Part shown: one piece after another, positions 38,801-44,760 of the stretch
Position numbering within the stretch: the stretch's first letter is position 1
How the letters are laid out: every line of letters begins with the position of its first letter
Made by a program: the position numbers and the translations under genes
Notes under the pieces: generated by a model
Told to the model about the DNA's origin: nothing
The model's input: the letters and a program-made list of their open reading frames with translations, nothing else
Database searches by the model: none
Origin: Acanthaster planci
Taxonomy: Eukaryota; Echinodermata; Asteroidea; Valvatida; Acanthasteridae
DNA length: 64,000 nt
Direction of reading: 5' to 3'
NCBI RefSeq assembly: GCF_001949145.1
Contig: NW_019091427.1
Location: 1,265,894 to 1,329,893, forward strand

Positions 38801-41800
38801 AGGAAGTAACTTTTTGCACTTACCTGTACCGGATGTAGTCTAGTCTTGGTACTGCCAATGCCTTCAACCGTAGTAACCGCCATTCCATGCACATAACAGA
38901 TAGGAATTAGGCAGGCATTGACTGCGAAGTGACTGGAAAGCGTACAAACATTTTAAAAATGATATTCACATTTAGAGGAAGGCAAAGTCACGCGTTGACT
39001 TGACTATATGACTACATTTAGAATTATTAGTAATAATCTCTTCCCCGCATTTAAAACTAATTTAGTGCACAAATTTCCTCCACACAGGCGATGCATAATA
39101 CAATTTACAATACAACAAACGAGTGTAGTAATGTTCAAAAGTTACCATTCTAAATGGGTGACTGTAATATAAATGTCTAAACGCTCCAGGTAGGGTTATC
39201 TTCCCCGTACCCTTGTGACAATTTAAACCTTGTCTACTTCAGTGGCCAGGCAATGACGTGCAGAGCACTCTTCACTTGCAACTTTTTTGGAATTAAACTC
39301 TTTGCATTGCTCTCTCGGACAGGGAGTCGTTCTTTTGAGGGAAGCTATTTGTTTTTTTGTCATATCTTTCTCTCCCAGAGATTGTTACATATTTTCCCTT
39401 TGGTTTTTAAGGTATGTGTTACGTTAGTTTCAGGACGTTTCGTAGATTTGCTTTGAATGAGTATTGGATTAGTTTATAGTTTAATTATAAAAATATAATC
39501 GGTGTAAGGGAGAGGGTTAGAGATAGGGTTATACCAGTGCAAATGTACCATTGCGCAAAACCTCCTCAGTATGCCAAAACCAAGTTGTGTAGTAAATCCA
39601 TCTTGATCAATTTACACTGCTGTAGAGGATTTGATGCACTGCAAAGGGAGAATGGGGAAATAGAGGGTATACCTTAGATTATGATGTTACTGAAAGAAAG
39701 CACGTACCGGATCGTTTGGTCCTTGGCAGAATACCTGGACAGCATCACTGTACACGCCCCACAACCTCCTTCGCCGCATCCTAACTTACTTCCTGTCAGA
39801 AGCACTTTGTTTGTCACTCAGGAAATTAACACAATGTATTTGATATTATCATTGCATTTGTGGAAACATTATCGACTTGAAGTCTTTTGTCAGAAACGAG
39901 ATGCTGCATTGTTCTCAACAGGATATGAAAGTGGAGACAGGCTTTATTCTAGGCTGGTATGAAGGACTTCACTTTAAGTTACTCTTGTGTTATTTGATTT
40001 ATTTGAATCCAACCTTTCCCACAATTAACTTCACGCGACCTTAATCCATATTCTGCAATAATCGCAAAGAAACAGCCCCCATAATCCTCTGGGTATTTTT
40101 TTTTTAATAAATTGCTCTTGCAAGGATCTGTAAAACCGTGAAGAGATTGTGGGCTATGCAGCAGCAAGTCATAGTTACCCTTGGAGCAGCAGGCAGAATT
40201 CTGTTACTGTGTGGTTGAAGTCATAAACCTCTGGTTGATGTTTTCACCACCTTACTGAAGACGTAGCTGCTTTTTTGTGCTTTATTAGCTTATTCCATAA
40301 TATTTTTTCAGAAAGGATACATTTTGTTCGAAGGTAGGTCAGTAATGTGAGTTGTGGGTCAACATGCTTGTCAACTACCTGGATTGACACAAGAAGAAAG
40401 AAATGAAATTTAGCAAGAACCATGGTGTCGATGTAAAGTCTTCTATAAAATTGGAATTTCATACAAACGCGTTTATAGATTTTGAAAAGAAAAATCGTTC
40501 AGTATGACTTCTTTGATTTATAGCTTTCATCATTGTAAGATCTGTGTAAACACAGGCGAGCTATTGCACTGCCGATTTTGTTTTTAAAACGAAATACGAC
40601 GGCAAAATTATGAACAGCGCGATATCCTGTGATGTGTGAGATGTATGCGCAATACAAGCATTTCACAATAAAGCGCCTCCAAGCGTTTGTAACACACTCG
40701 CCAATCATACCGAGCGAAATCTGTCGACCCAATGCGCGTTTCGCAAGGGCTGACAGATTTAGCGCATTGTGATTGGCCAACATGTTGCAAACTCTTGGAG
40801 GCGCACTATTGTGAATCGCCCGTATTGAAGGCACAAACCTATTTGTACAAGCCACAGTGAAGGTCTTTTGAAACAATGAACTCAAGGCTCAAACAGAATG
40901 CATTGTGTTTCAAATTGAAAGTGCACCTTCAATGCATTGCATTAAAGGTGCGACTAAGCACCCATCGAGAAATGTAGCCTTTTGGCTAATGATTCTAGAA
41001 GATCGCCTCACTGAGAGTGTACAGCGCAGTGTCAGCGCACGAACGTGGGGCCTCTAAAGACCTTTTCCTGTGATGTCACGATCGTGCTTGACCTATGTTA
41101 TGTTGTGATGGTAATGAGTGCATAGTGTTGTGATGGTTATCTACATATTCAACATAAACAAGATAAACGTGGTTGAAGCTGCCCGTAGGAATATATGCAA
41201 TCACCGTGGCGAAGGCGGTCCACACGTGGTGGTATTGTTTATTTTTAGTCACGTAGGTAAAAAAGTCTATATATAGTGACCCAATTTCCCTTGCCAGGTT
41301 AAAAGCTGGCAGATTAGGAAAGCAAACAATAGACTGTCACTTCCTGCAGAAATTACTTACTGAGTGAGCACATCCCCACCCTCCCTTCAAAATGATCCTA
41401 CTTGTTTGAATCTCTTTCTTGGTATAAAAAGAAAACAAGCAGCCGGAAATGGCTCCAAATTCCACTAAATTAAATCCCAGTTGACATACAAGTGGGGGCC
41501 CGGCATGGGTTTGTATCGGGTCAATCGTACAGTTACAGAGATGAGATGAAACTGTGGTTTTGTATTTCAAAGGGCAAAGATCCCTGGGAAATGTGTAAAC
41601 ATATGTCATGGGTCCTGGAGGAGAATTGGTTAGTTGGTTTGGACTTGGAATTGGTTGGTTAGTTTGGACCCTGGGAAAATAACAGGGCTCTTGGCGGGGG
41701 GACAATCTGCAAAATTGCCGTCCAATTAACCTCTGCCTGTGTCTCTCGAATATCATTCGTAATACTTATCTTTCAAGTGAGACACCTGTTTTGTGCTTGG

Positions 41801-44551
41801 CCGGTCTTAATGTTAGTTTAAGACCACCTCAGGAGACTTAACGCTGATAATGCCCTCGCCTGCAGCTCTGGCATTAGTCGCGTCCATTTTCCTTAGTCCG
41901 TCTTAAACGGCCAAGCACATTTTATTCCCTTATTTATGCCGTGCTGATATGGCATGTGAATCTAACTTCATTTAGAGGCAAAAATTGATGGCAAATAAAA
42001 GCCAGTCATGGGAAAGATTAAATATTGCAGCGTGTGATTTTCAGTTCCTATGACTGGGCCGTGCAAGAATTCATGAGCCATGGTTATGACAGGTATTGCC
42101 ACTGAAGAGAGGACTGAAAAAGGTTACCATGTTATGTTCAAGCTATAGCGAATTGTCCTTTGTTAGTTTGATCAATTTCAAGTTTGGCCCTCTGTCGACC
42201 GTTCGGCCATGGTTTAAGTGTGGCTTAAGTGTGCACAGGTGCAAGAACGCTTGGGACCGTCGAGCAAGTTATACAGCGTTGGCCCCGTTTGAACTAAACT
42301 TTGGGATTCGCATGTACTGAGATTTGAACCAACTTTTAGGATTTTGTATCTAACATTGGTTGCCTGACATCAAACTTTGTGATTTTCATGTCTGCTTTGG
42401 TTGCCTGACATCAAACTTTAGAATTTTTTTGTATCAAACTTTGGGATTTGTATGTTTACTTTGGTTACCTGACATCAGACTTTGGGATTTGTATGTCTAC
42501 TTTGGTTGCTTGACATCAAAAAGACCTCTTTCGCTACAAACAGCGAAAGAGGTCTCGATTGGTTTTAGTTTGGTCTCGCCTCGGTCACAAAACGCGTCTG
42601 GTGCATTTAGCTCCTCAAAAAAGTACTGATCGCAGAATCAATCATGTCATGATAATTTTCGGGTTGTATTTTGGATACAATTTTTTCCTACCTCGGAATA
42701 CATTGCTATACGAGAACAGAAGGGGTCTCGCTATACTTTGTCTCGTGGAATGTTGAATGATATAATTGATTTGATCTTAGTGGCATTGGCATTGTTAATC
42801 TTTAAGATAGCTTTTTCGATTTTTTATCTAACCCTAGCGCCGCAAGACGTAGATCCATTTGTACCATAATAGACGTCTTTAGGGCAGATGAATGACTCCA
42901 CCTAAATCACGACTGACTTTGTAAGCGTTGATCGTATCGTTGTTTTTTTTTTTTTTTAGACTTTTTAGTCGTTTGCGTGCCGCTGTATTTAAGCTGCAAA
43001 TTTAAATGGTCGAGTATATCGATCATAGGCTCTTGGAGTTGATAGAAGATTTGATGTCCAACGATATTTGGGTAGTTTTTCTTTGGTGCCAAATTTATAG
43101 ACTGGACTTATGCCGTAGCAGACCGTTTTTGGCATCATGATCAACACACGTTCTTCTTTGTCGTCGTCATTATAAAAACTGTGTGAATAGCGCTGTGACA
43201 TTTGTTTCATCTATAGGCCTATATATTTTCTCAATGATCGCAACATTTGGAATCTGTACAATTGTTGCAATGGTTGCATTTATTACATGCAATACATCCG
43301 TCGATATGATTGATGTCGGTTTCAGAGTTTTGTCTTTGGTCTGGCATCTCGATTTTTGGTTTGGCGGTTTGTATGTAGGTGTGATGATTTTCTTTTAACA
43401 CCCATTTTTTTAGGAGAGTGTGAGCGGCGGTGAGAATGAGGGGAAGGGTGGTGTTGATAGAGCGTTAGTGAGGAGTGAGGGGGAGGGAGGGAAAGAGGGG
43501 GAGGTAGAAATTTTTAAAGATTTTTTTCATTTTTTAGGGTTGGGTAGGTCCCTAGGGGAAAAGTGCTCCAGAACTCTCCACTCTCGACTACTAAAGCAGC
43601 GAAGAGCTCGTTTGCCGCGGTAGTATACATGTGTATAGCGATCATGGGTATCGTTCGGTGTCTTTAATTATGGTACCTAATTTGGTAATCAGGTAAAAGA
43701 CCTGCCATTGGGATCTAAACTGTAGTCAAGGAGGTGAAGGGAACACGGTTCATTTATTTTTCAAGGAGGTCAGAGGTAATGCCTTTTGTCCCGGTTTGCA
43801 GCACTTTGGTATTCTGGTTGAAAGTTGAGAATAAACACCCGAAGCTGTGGCTCTCAGACACACGCAAAAAGCTTATTGTTTCTGTCTCCTTTTTTCTTGT
43901 AGTTTGAGTATAAAAAAGCCTTATTCCCGGTCCCAACATCCTTGCTTTTTAAAGGGTTGTCTTATTAAGGGGTTTGAGGCTATTTGATATATAATTTTTG
44001 TTTTCAAATCCGTTGGGGGGGGGCAAGGTGCCACTCCTACCCCCCCTGCTGGATACGAAACTCTACTTTTGAGAAATTACCAAAAGTTGCAACTCTTGAG
44101 CTGCCATGAAGAACACCCATAAACCAATTGGTCCTTTTCAGGACCACACTTTCGCAAAAGATATGTGCTTTGCAGTCTGCCATTTATCCACTGACAGCTA
44201 CTTGCGTCTTAAGTTTGTGTCGCAACTTGATTCTTCACGTTAGCACATTTCCTATCGGTCGTTTTCAGGACTTAATTTTTCGTTAAGTTATAGCTTATAA
44301 GGCAAAATTCATACTTATGGAAATAGACAGCTAATGTCAGGCGTAAATTCGCCTACAATGATGCGTGAACATTACAACCCATTGTATTGCGCGAGATGGC
44401 CGTGGGTGTTGCCATACTCAAACTACTCTCGTATATCACATTTTATGACCTAACGGAGCCTATTTGTGGATAAGAAAAACCATACCTTTTTGCCGTTACA
44501 GAAGAACACAAACATGTTGACTTCAAGCTGACTCGGTTCGTTGGAAGCCAT
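14269..44551 (-). CDS. XDH: Xanthine dehydrogenase/aldehyde oxidase family molybdenum hydroxylase (whole gene, 32 exons)
   Basis: A cytosolic homodimeric molybdo-flavoenzyme that hydroxylates purines or aldehydes, passing electrons from the Mo centre through two 2Fe-2S clusters to FAD. Exons, 5' to 3': 44551-44486, 40378-40321, 39804-39708, 38932-38824, 38387-38199, 38017-37961, 37433-37353, 35814-35670, 35461-35294, 34985-34909, 34678-34582, 33915-33809, 33536-33352, 32944-32779, then block 15-18 (copy A 32513-32421, 32289-32172, 30438-30387, 29986-29857), 24136-24017, 23556-23338, 22785-22652, 20453-20279, 19737-19546, 19286-19141, 18347-18266, 17805-17581, 17132-17058, 16667-16615, 16389-16209, 15831-15643, 14592-14425, candidate 14313-14269. 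All introns are GT-AG and all phases fit, giving 1332 residues using one copy of the block. Domains: 2Fe-2S (about 8-95), 2Fe-2S-2 (100-173), FAD (218-420), FAD C-terminal (430-532), Mo domains (570-1318). Backbone similarity favours XDH, but several active-site residues differ (see findings), so the substrate is uncertain. Confidence 0.93.
14425..14592 (-). CDS. XDH: XDH exon 31 (residues about 1263-1318)
   Basis: It encodes [20 protein letters not shown] and the RIRMAC segment. The glutamate of GEPP corresponds to the catalytic Glu1261 of bovine XDH and is conserved; aldehyde oxidases have GESG here. The acceptor is CCTCAG and the donor CAG/GTATAT. Confidence 0.95.
15176..15472 (-). other. 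Unassigned 98-codon open frame inside an XDH intron
   Basis: The frame lies in the intron between exons 30 and 31, on the same strand. Its composition looks protein-like: it includes [33 protein letters not shown] and [13 protein letters not shown] do not recognise the family. It has no good initiation context (first internal ATG about 12 codons in) and is not needed for XDH, which reads continuously without it. It may be an inserted fragment of another gene, an exon of a nested gene, or chance. Confidence 0.35.
15643..15831 (-). CDS. XDH: XDH exon 30 (residues about 1200-1262)
   Basis: Sixty-three codons starting [17 protein letters not shown] and containing [17 protein letters not shown], part of the second Mo-binding domain. 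Acceptor TTTTCAG, donor AAG/GTCAGT, phase 0 at both ends. Confidence 0.95.
16209..16389 (-). CDS. XDH: XDH exon 29 (residues about 1139-1199)
   Basis: It contains [11 protein letters not shown] and [20 protein letters not shown], a hallmark of the family. The upstream part ([16 protein letters not shown]) resembles aldehyde oxidases more than XDH. Acceptor TCTCTAG, donor CAG/GTACCC. Confidence 0.96.
16615..16667 (-). CDS. XDH: XDH exon 28 (residues about 1122-1139)
   Basis: A short 53-nt exon encoding [17 protein letters not shown] plus two bases of the next lysine codon. It matches the AAYxxxxSLSATGFY segment of mammalian XDH. Acceptor CCATAG, donor AA/GTGAGT. Confidence 0.92.
17058..17132 (-). 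CDS. XDH: XDH exon 27 (residues about 1097-1121)
   Basis: Twenty-five codons, [20 protein letters not shown] followed by TWESW, matching the CQTILKRLEP segment of the family. Acceptor ATCAG, donor TGG/GTAGGC. Confidence 0.95.
17581..17805 (-). CDS. XDH: XDH exon 26 (residues about 1022-1096)
   Basis: It encodes [20 protein letters not shown] and [18 protein letters not shown], the molybdopterin-contacting loop, then [16 protein letters not shown]. Seventy-five codons, phase 0 at both ends. Acceptor TTTCAG, donor AAG/GTGGGT. Confidence 0.96.
18266..18347 (-). CDS. XDH: XDH exon 25 (residues about 994-1021)
   Basis: It encodes [20 protein letters not shown] then THVPMNQ. The position of bovine Phe1009 is Tyr here and Thr1010 is kept. 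The residue matching bovine Cys992, just before WKKRG, is Arg. Acceptor TTTGCAG, donor CAG/GTATAA. Confidence 0.93.
19141..19286 (-). CDS. XDH: XDH exon 24 (residues about 946-994)
   Basis: It encodes [19 protein letters not shown] through DVDEFN, matching VRRKNLYKEGD...EVDKFN. Acceptor ATTCAG, donor AG/GTATGG, ending in phase 2. This acceptor phase fixes the donor of exon 23 at GTGAGG. Confidence 0.95.
19375..19502. mobile_element. 128-bp fold-back element in an XDH intron
   Basis: The ends are near-perfect inverted repeats of about 21 bp (TGACGTGAGTTATTTTTTAC and its complement at 19482-19502). The internal sequence also carries inverted CTTAAACAA blocks. It is a non-coding MITE-type insertion between exons 23 and 24. 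Confidence 0.85.
19546..19737 (-). CDS. XDH: XDH exon 23 (residues about 882-945)
   Basis: It encodes [20 protein letters not shown] and [26 protein letters not shown] carries the equivalent of Phe914. The position of bovine Arg880 (MERALFHMDN) is Lys ([11 protein letters not shown]). Acceptor AACCTG complement CAG; donor CAA/GTGAGG. Confidence 0.96.
20279..20453 (-). CDS. XDH: XDH exon 22 (residues about 823-881)
   Basis: It encodes [20 protein letters not shown] and [11 protein letters not shown], the [11 protein letters not shown] region of the Mo domain, ending [10 protein letters not shown]. Acceptor CCTCAG, donor GCT/GTAATA. Confidence 0.96.
20577..20700. repeat. Dispersed repeat family (copies also at 25349-25476 and 29231-29358)
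   Basis: Shared landmarks are GTGACTTCGTCA-AAAGGC, CCACGATT-GCAGGCT, GACGATCGC-GAAGTTGC and GGTTCCATGGTTCC, then CGGCAATCA-TGCATGTAA. All three copies have the same orientation. The 20.6-kb copy is the most divergent. No protein is encoded. Confidence 0.8.
20926..21060. repeat. Dispersed repeat, copy 2 (other copy 3868-4001)
   Basis: Partner of 3868-4001: ACCGAAGTGA, CACGCGCACAATAAGTGTGT, GTTTGCACTGTACTCTCTGG, GTGACGTCGCACTTCGGT. The first and last parts are also inverted relative to each other (ACCGAAGTG...CACTTCGGT), so the unit has weak inverted ends. Confidence 0.7.
22016..22133. mobile_element. 118-bp GC-rich fold-back element
   Basis: The ends are AGCAAGCGATACGC and its exact complement GCGTATCGCTTGCT. 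The interior is rich in GCGCAGGC motifs in both orientations. It is a small non-coding inverted-repeat element within the intron between exons 21 and 22. Confidence 0.75.
22217..22466 (+). repeat. Relative of the 3' half of the 9839-10713 element
   Basis: It matches 10476-10713 in the same orientation: GACTAA-CCTTG, TTTTATAGC, AAGCAGTGACTTCCG, CTTAACACACAG, CGCCTAACATCTGCC, then GTGACTAGCGCCCTCTGTCA. Both copies end at the same point (CACGTCAC), which defines the family's right end. The 5' half is absent here. Confidence 0.8.
22652..22785 (-). CDS. XDH: XDH exon 21 (residues about 779-823)
   Basis: It encodes [20 protein letters not shown] then [17 protein letters not shown]. The residue after GGK is Ala (about 807), where XDH has the purine-contacting Glu802 and aldehyde oxidases have Val or Ala. 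Acceptor CTGCAG, donor AA/GTAAGT. Confidence 0.96.
23338..23556 (-). CDS. XDH: XDH exon 20 (residues about 706-778)
   Basis: It encodes [40 protein letters not shown] and an SSQWPTLTQ end. GGQDHFYLE carries the molybdopterin-ligating Gln of the family. Acceptor CTGCAG, donor CAG/GTGGGT; 73 codons, phase 0. Confidence 0.96.
24017..24136 (-). CDS. XDH: XDH exon 19 (residues about 666-705)
   Basis: It encodes [20 protein letters not shown] then [20 protein letters not shown]. Forty codons, phase 0 at both ends. This is the first exon downstream of the duplicated block and is present once. Acceptor GTAG, donor GAG/GTGAGC. Confidence 0.96.
24818..24926. other. Assembly gap (109 N)
   Basis: A run of 109 unknown bases directly abuts the start of duplicated unit B at 24927. 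A single N at 28807 marks the start of unit A. Both undetermined points sit exactly at duplication boundaries. Confidence 0.99.
25349..25476. repeat. Dispersed repeat family, copy in unit B
   Basis: Same family as 20577-20700 and 29231-29358. This copy and the unit A copy are nearly identical because they are products of the 3.9-kb duplication. Confidence 0.85.
25990..26119 (-). CDS. XDH: XDH exon 18, copy B
   Basis: It encodes [20 protein letters not shown] then [19 protein letters not shown] and AEKE. It differs from copy A by four bases in 130, giving AEKE instead of ADRE near the 3' end. The frame is open and both splice sites are intact. Confidence 0.9.
26523..26574 (-). CDS. XDH: XDH exon 17, copy B
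   Basis: A 52-nt exon encoding [16 protein letters not shown] with split codons on both sides; it is identical to copy A. It matches ELSLRLVTSTRAHAKI of mammalian XDH. Acceptor CCCCAG, donor CT/GTAAGT. Confidence 0.9.
26738..26890. repeat. (CAA)29 followed directly by (GTT)18: inverted trinucleotide repeat
   Basis: CAA units run from 26738 to 26824, GTT units from 26825 to 26880, then CAA-type units resume. The CAA and TTG tracts are complementary, so about 55 bp can fold into a perfect hairpin. Unit A carries only a short unexpanded CAACAACAGCAGCAAC tract. The poly-Gln/Asn/Val/Leu frames across it are repeat artefacts. Confidence 0.97.
27794..27911 (-). CDS. XDH: XDH exon 16, copy B
   Basis: It encodes [20 protein letters not shown], then [19 protein letters not shown]. 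It differs from copy A at six of 118 bases and four residues (Pro/Ala, Ala/Val, Leu/Val, Thr/Ser). Acceptor CACAG, donor G/GTTGGT. Confidence 0.9.
28045..28137 (-). CDS. XDH: XDH exon 15, copy B
   Basis: Thirty-one codons ([20 protein letters not shown] then [11 protein letters not shown]), identical to copy A. Acceptor CCAAG, donor CAG/GTAATT. It is the linker between the FAD and Mo modules. Confidence 0.9.
29231..29358. repeat. Dispersed repeat family, copy in unit A
   Basis: Counterpart of 25349-25476 inside the other duplication unit, with about five differences. Same orientation and landmarks as 20577-20700. Confidence 0.85.
29857..29986 (-). CDS. XDH: XDH exon 18, copy A (residues about 622-665)
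   Basis: It encodes [39 protein letters not shown] and ADRE, matching IDTSEAKKVPGFVCFISADD in layout. Acceptor CATAG, donor GAG/GTATGA, ending in phase 0. Confidence 0.93.
30387..30438 (-). CDS. XDH: XDH exon 17, copy A (residues about 605-622)
   Basis: A 52-nt exon, [16 protein letters not shown] with split flanking codons. Acceptor CCCCAG, donor CT/GTAAGT. Confidence 0.93.
32172..32289 (-). CDS. XDH: XDH exon 16, copy A (residues about 566-605)
   Basis: It encodes [20 protein letters not shown] and [19 protein letters not shown]. GEAVYxDD is the conserved entry to the Mo module; copy A keeps Val, as mammalian XDH does. Acceptor CACAG, donor G/GTTGGT. Confidence 0.93.
32421..32513 (-). CDS. 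XDH: XDH exon 15, copy A (residues about 535-565)
   Basis: A linker exon of 31 codons between the FAD and Mo modules. It contains no cysteine and is shorter than the bovine linker that carries Cys535. Acceptor CTAAG, donor CAG/GTAATT. Confidence 0.93.
32779..32944 (-). CDS. XDH: XDH exon 14 (residues about 479-534)
   Basis: It encodes [40 protein letters not shown] and [10 protein letters not shown], the end of the FAD C-terminal domain ([22 protein letters not shown] in mammals). Acceptor CTGCAG, donor ATG/GTGAGC. Confidence 0.96.
33352..33536 (-). CDS. XDH: XDH exon 13 (residues about 418-479)
   Basis: It encodes [40 protein letters not shown] and [15 protein letters not shown] and YGGMA are hallmarks of the FAD module. 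Acceptor TTGGCAG, donor AG/GTAAGT. Confidence 0.96.
33809..33915 (-). CDS. XDH: XDH exon 12 (residues about 382-417)
   Basis: It encodes [20 protein letters not shown] then [15 protein letters not shown], matching FFPGYRKTLL and the ILLSIEIPYS strand. Acceptor TTTAG, donor GAG/GTAAAT. Confidence 0.96.
34211..34330. repeat. Dispersed repeat, inverted relative to 36113-36236
   Basis: The reverse complement of this block matches 36113-36236: GAGACAGGTCAGCC, then GTATRCTTTTTC, then TGAACTTCAAATGAC-RTAACAACAAA. Weaker similarity extends outward (toward 34040 and 36400). The two copies sit in different XDH introns in opposite orientation. Confidence 0.75.
34582..34678 (-). CDS. XDH: XDH exon 11 (residues about 350-382)
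   Basis: It encodes [20 protein letters not shown] and [12 protein letters not shown]; [15 protein letters not shown] binds FAD. Acceptor TTTTAG, donor G/GTAATC. Confidence 0.96.
34909..34985 (-). CDS. XDH: XDH exon 10 (residues about 324-349)
   Basis: It encodes [20 protein letters not shown] and IRNVA; LRWFAGxQ(V/I)xxVA is conserved in the FAD domain. Acceptor CTACAG, donor GCC/GTAAGT. Confidence 0.95.
35294..35461 (-). CDS. XDH: XDH exon 9 (residues about 268-324)
   Basis: It encodes [20 protein letters not shown] and [20 protein letters not shown]. It matches [20 protein letters not shown] and FGAACPLS of mammalian XDH. Acceptor ATTAAG, donor G/GTAAGC. Confidence 0.95.
35670..35814 (-). 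CDS. XDH: XDH exon 8 (residues about 220-268)
   Basis: It encodes [40 protein letters not shown] and MVVGNSEI. The KxVVGNxEIG loop contacts FAD. Acceptor GAATAG is fixed by phase; donor G/GTGAGT. Confidence 0.95.
36113..36236. repeat. Dispersed repeat, inverted relative to 34211-34330
   Basis: Partner of 34211-34330 in the intron between exons 7 and 8. See that entry for the shared landmarks. Confidence 0.75.
37353..37433 (-). CDS. XDH: XDH exon 7 (residues about 193-219)
   Basis: It encodes [20 protein letters not shown] then IFPPELM, matching LFKPEEFTPLDPTQEPIFPP of XDH. Acceptor CTCCAG, donor ATG/GTAAAT. Confidence 0.96.
37961..38017 (-). CDS. XDH: XDH exon 6 (residues about 174-192)
   Basis: Nineteen codons, [19 protein letters not shown], the variable Cys-rich linker after the second iron-sulfur domain (GGCCGG in mammals). 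Acceptor TTGTAG, donor GGG/GTAAGT. Confidence 0.92.
38199..38387 (-). CDS. XDH: XDH exon 5 (residues about 111-173)
   Basis: The second 2Fe-2S domain: [20 protein letters not shown] and [20 protein letters not shown] supply the four cysteines (CxxC and CxC). Acceptor TACAG, donor AAG/GTCAGA; 63 codons, phase 0. Confidence 0.97.
38824..38932 (-). CDS. XDH: XDH exon 4 (residues about 74-110)
   Basis: It encodes [20 protein letters not shown] then [20 protein letters not shown] supplies the fourth cysteine of the plant-ferredoxin-type cluster. Acceptor TTCCAG, donor CAG/GTAAGT. Confidence 0.97.
39708..39804 (-). CDS. XDH: XDH exon 3 (residues about 42-74)
   Basis: It encodes [20 protein letters not shown] then [20 protein letters not shown] carries three cysteines of the first 2Fe-2S cluster. 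Acceptor CAAAG (weak tract), donor CG/GTACGT. Confidence 0.96.
40321..40378 (-). CDS. XDH: XDH exon 2 (residues about 23-42)
   Basis: It encodes [19 protein letters not shown], matching VVEKNADPETTLLAYLRRK. Acceptor AATCCAG, donor T/GTATCC. A decayed relative of this exon and its flanks lies at about 48070-48128. Confidence 0.96.
40650..40827. mobile_element. 178-bp fold-back element (MITE) in XDH intron 1
   Basis: The left arm, CAATACAAGC...TTCACAATAAAGCGCCTCC, mirrors the right arm, whose complement reads CAATACGGGC...TTCACAATAGTGCGCCTCC. Pairing continues through CCAATCA and AAATCTGTC. The arms are about 80 bp, nearly the whole element, and there is no coding content. Confidence 0.88.
42340..42520. 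repeat. 42-bp tandem repeat, about four copies
   Basis: TTGGTTGCCTGACATC recurs at about 42356, 42398, 42461 and 42502. A TTTGGGATTTGTATG segment lies between copies, and one unit has an extra 20-bp partial copy. Confidence 0.85.
42522..42555. other. Perfect 14-bp stem hairpin at the end of a tandem repeat array
   Basis: AGACCTCTTTCGCT, loop ACAAAC, AGCGAAAGAGGTCT. The stem has no mismatch, and the hairpin directly follows the 42-bp repeat array. It could be a Helitron-type 3' hairpin or a relic of an inverted insertion; no CTRR end was found next to it. Confidence 0.8.
44486..44551 (-). CDS. XDH: XDH exon 1 (residues 1-22, start codon)
   Basis: ATG at 44551 opens [20 protein letters not shown] then [11 protein letters not shown] matches the LVFFVNGRK start of mammalian XDH, and the donor AAG/GTATGG leaves phase 0 for VVDKH in exon 2. 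An internal Met13 is an alternative start, but Met1 fits family N-termini better. Confidence 0.93.
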
Positions 44552-44730
44552 TTCTGTGTGAGAACTTGTTCGTGAGACGAATGTCTCGAAAGGTGTCAGG
44601 AGTGCAATTCGTCAAAGCAGGCGATGAATGCTCTTTCTATCTCACTACTGATCAGAACAGAAGGGCGGGTTTGGCACTACGACCTTCATTAGCATAAAAT
44701 GAAGAATCTACCATTGTCGCGGCAGTTAAG

Positions 44731-44760
44731 AGACTGAGGGGATCGTGTTGATATAAATAA
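44731..44760 (-). promoter_or_regulatory. Candidate core promoter of the XDH-type gene
   Basis: On the minus strand TTATTTATATC (44760-44750) is followed by CCCTCAGTCT (44740-44731), which has the TCAGTY form of an initiator. The spacing (about 20-24 nt) is a little short for a classic TATA-to-start distance. It lies about 190 nt upstream of the start codon. Confidence 0.3.

Larger units (their letters stand above)
40379..44485 (-). other. XDH intron 1 (4.1 kb) and its contents
   Basis: The intron holds a fold-back element (40650-40827), a 42-bp tandem repeat with an adjacent perfect hairpin (42340-42555), purine-rich tracts near 43430-43510, and no recognisable nested gene. A minus-strand frame at 41337-41756 (139 codons) has no family motif and is probably accidental. 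Confidence 0.7.

Noticed and set aside
41337-41756. Minus-strand frame of 139 codons in XDH intron 1
   Set aside because: Composition is uneven, no family motif is visible, and no splice-linked exon was found.
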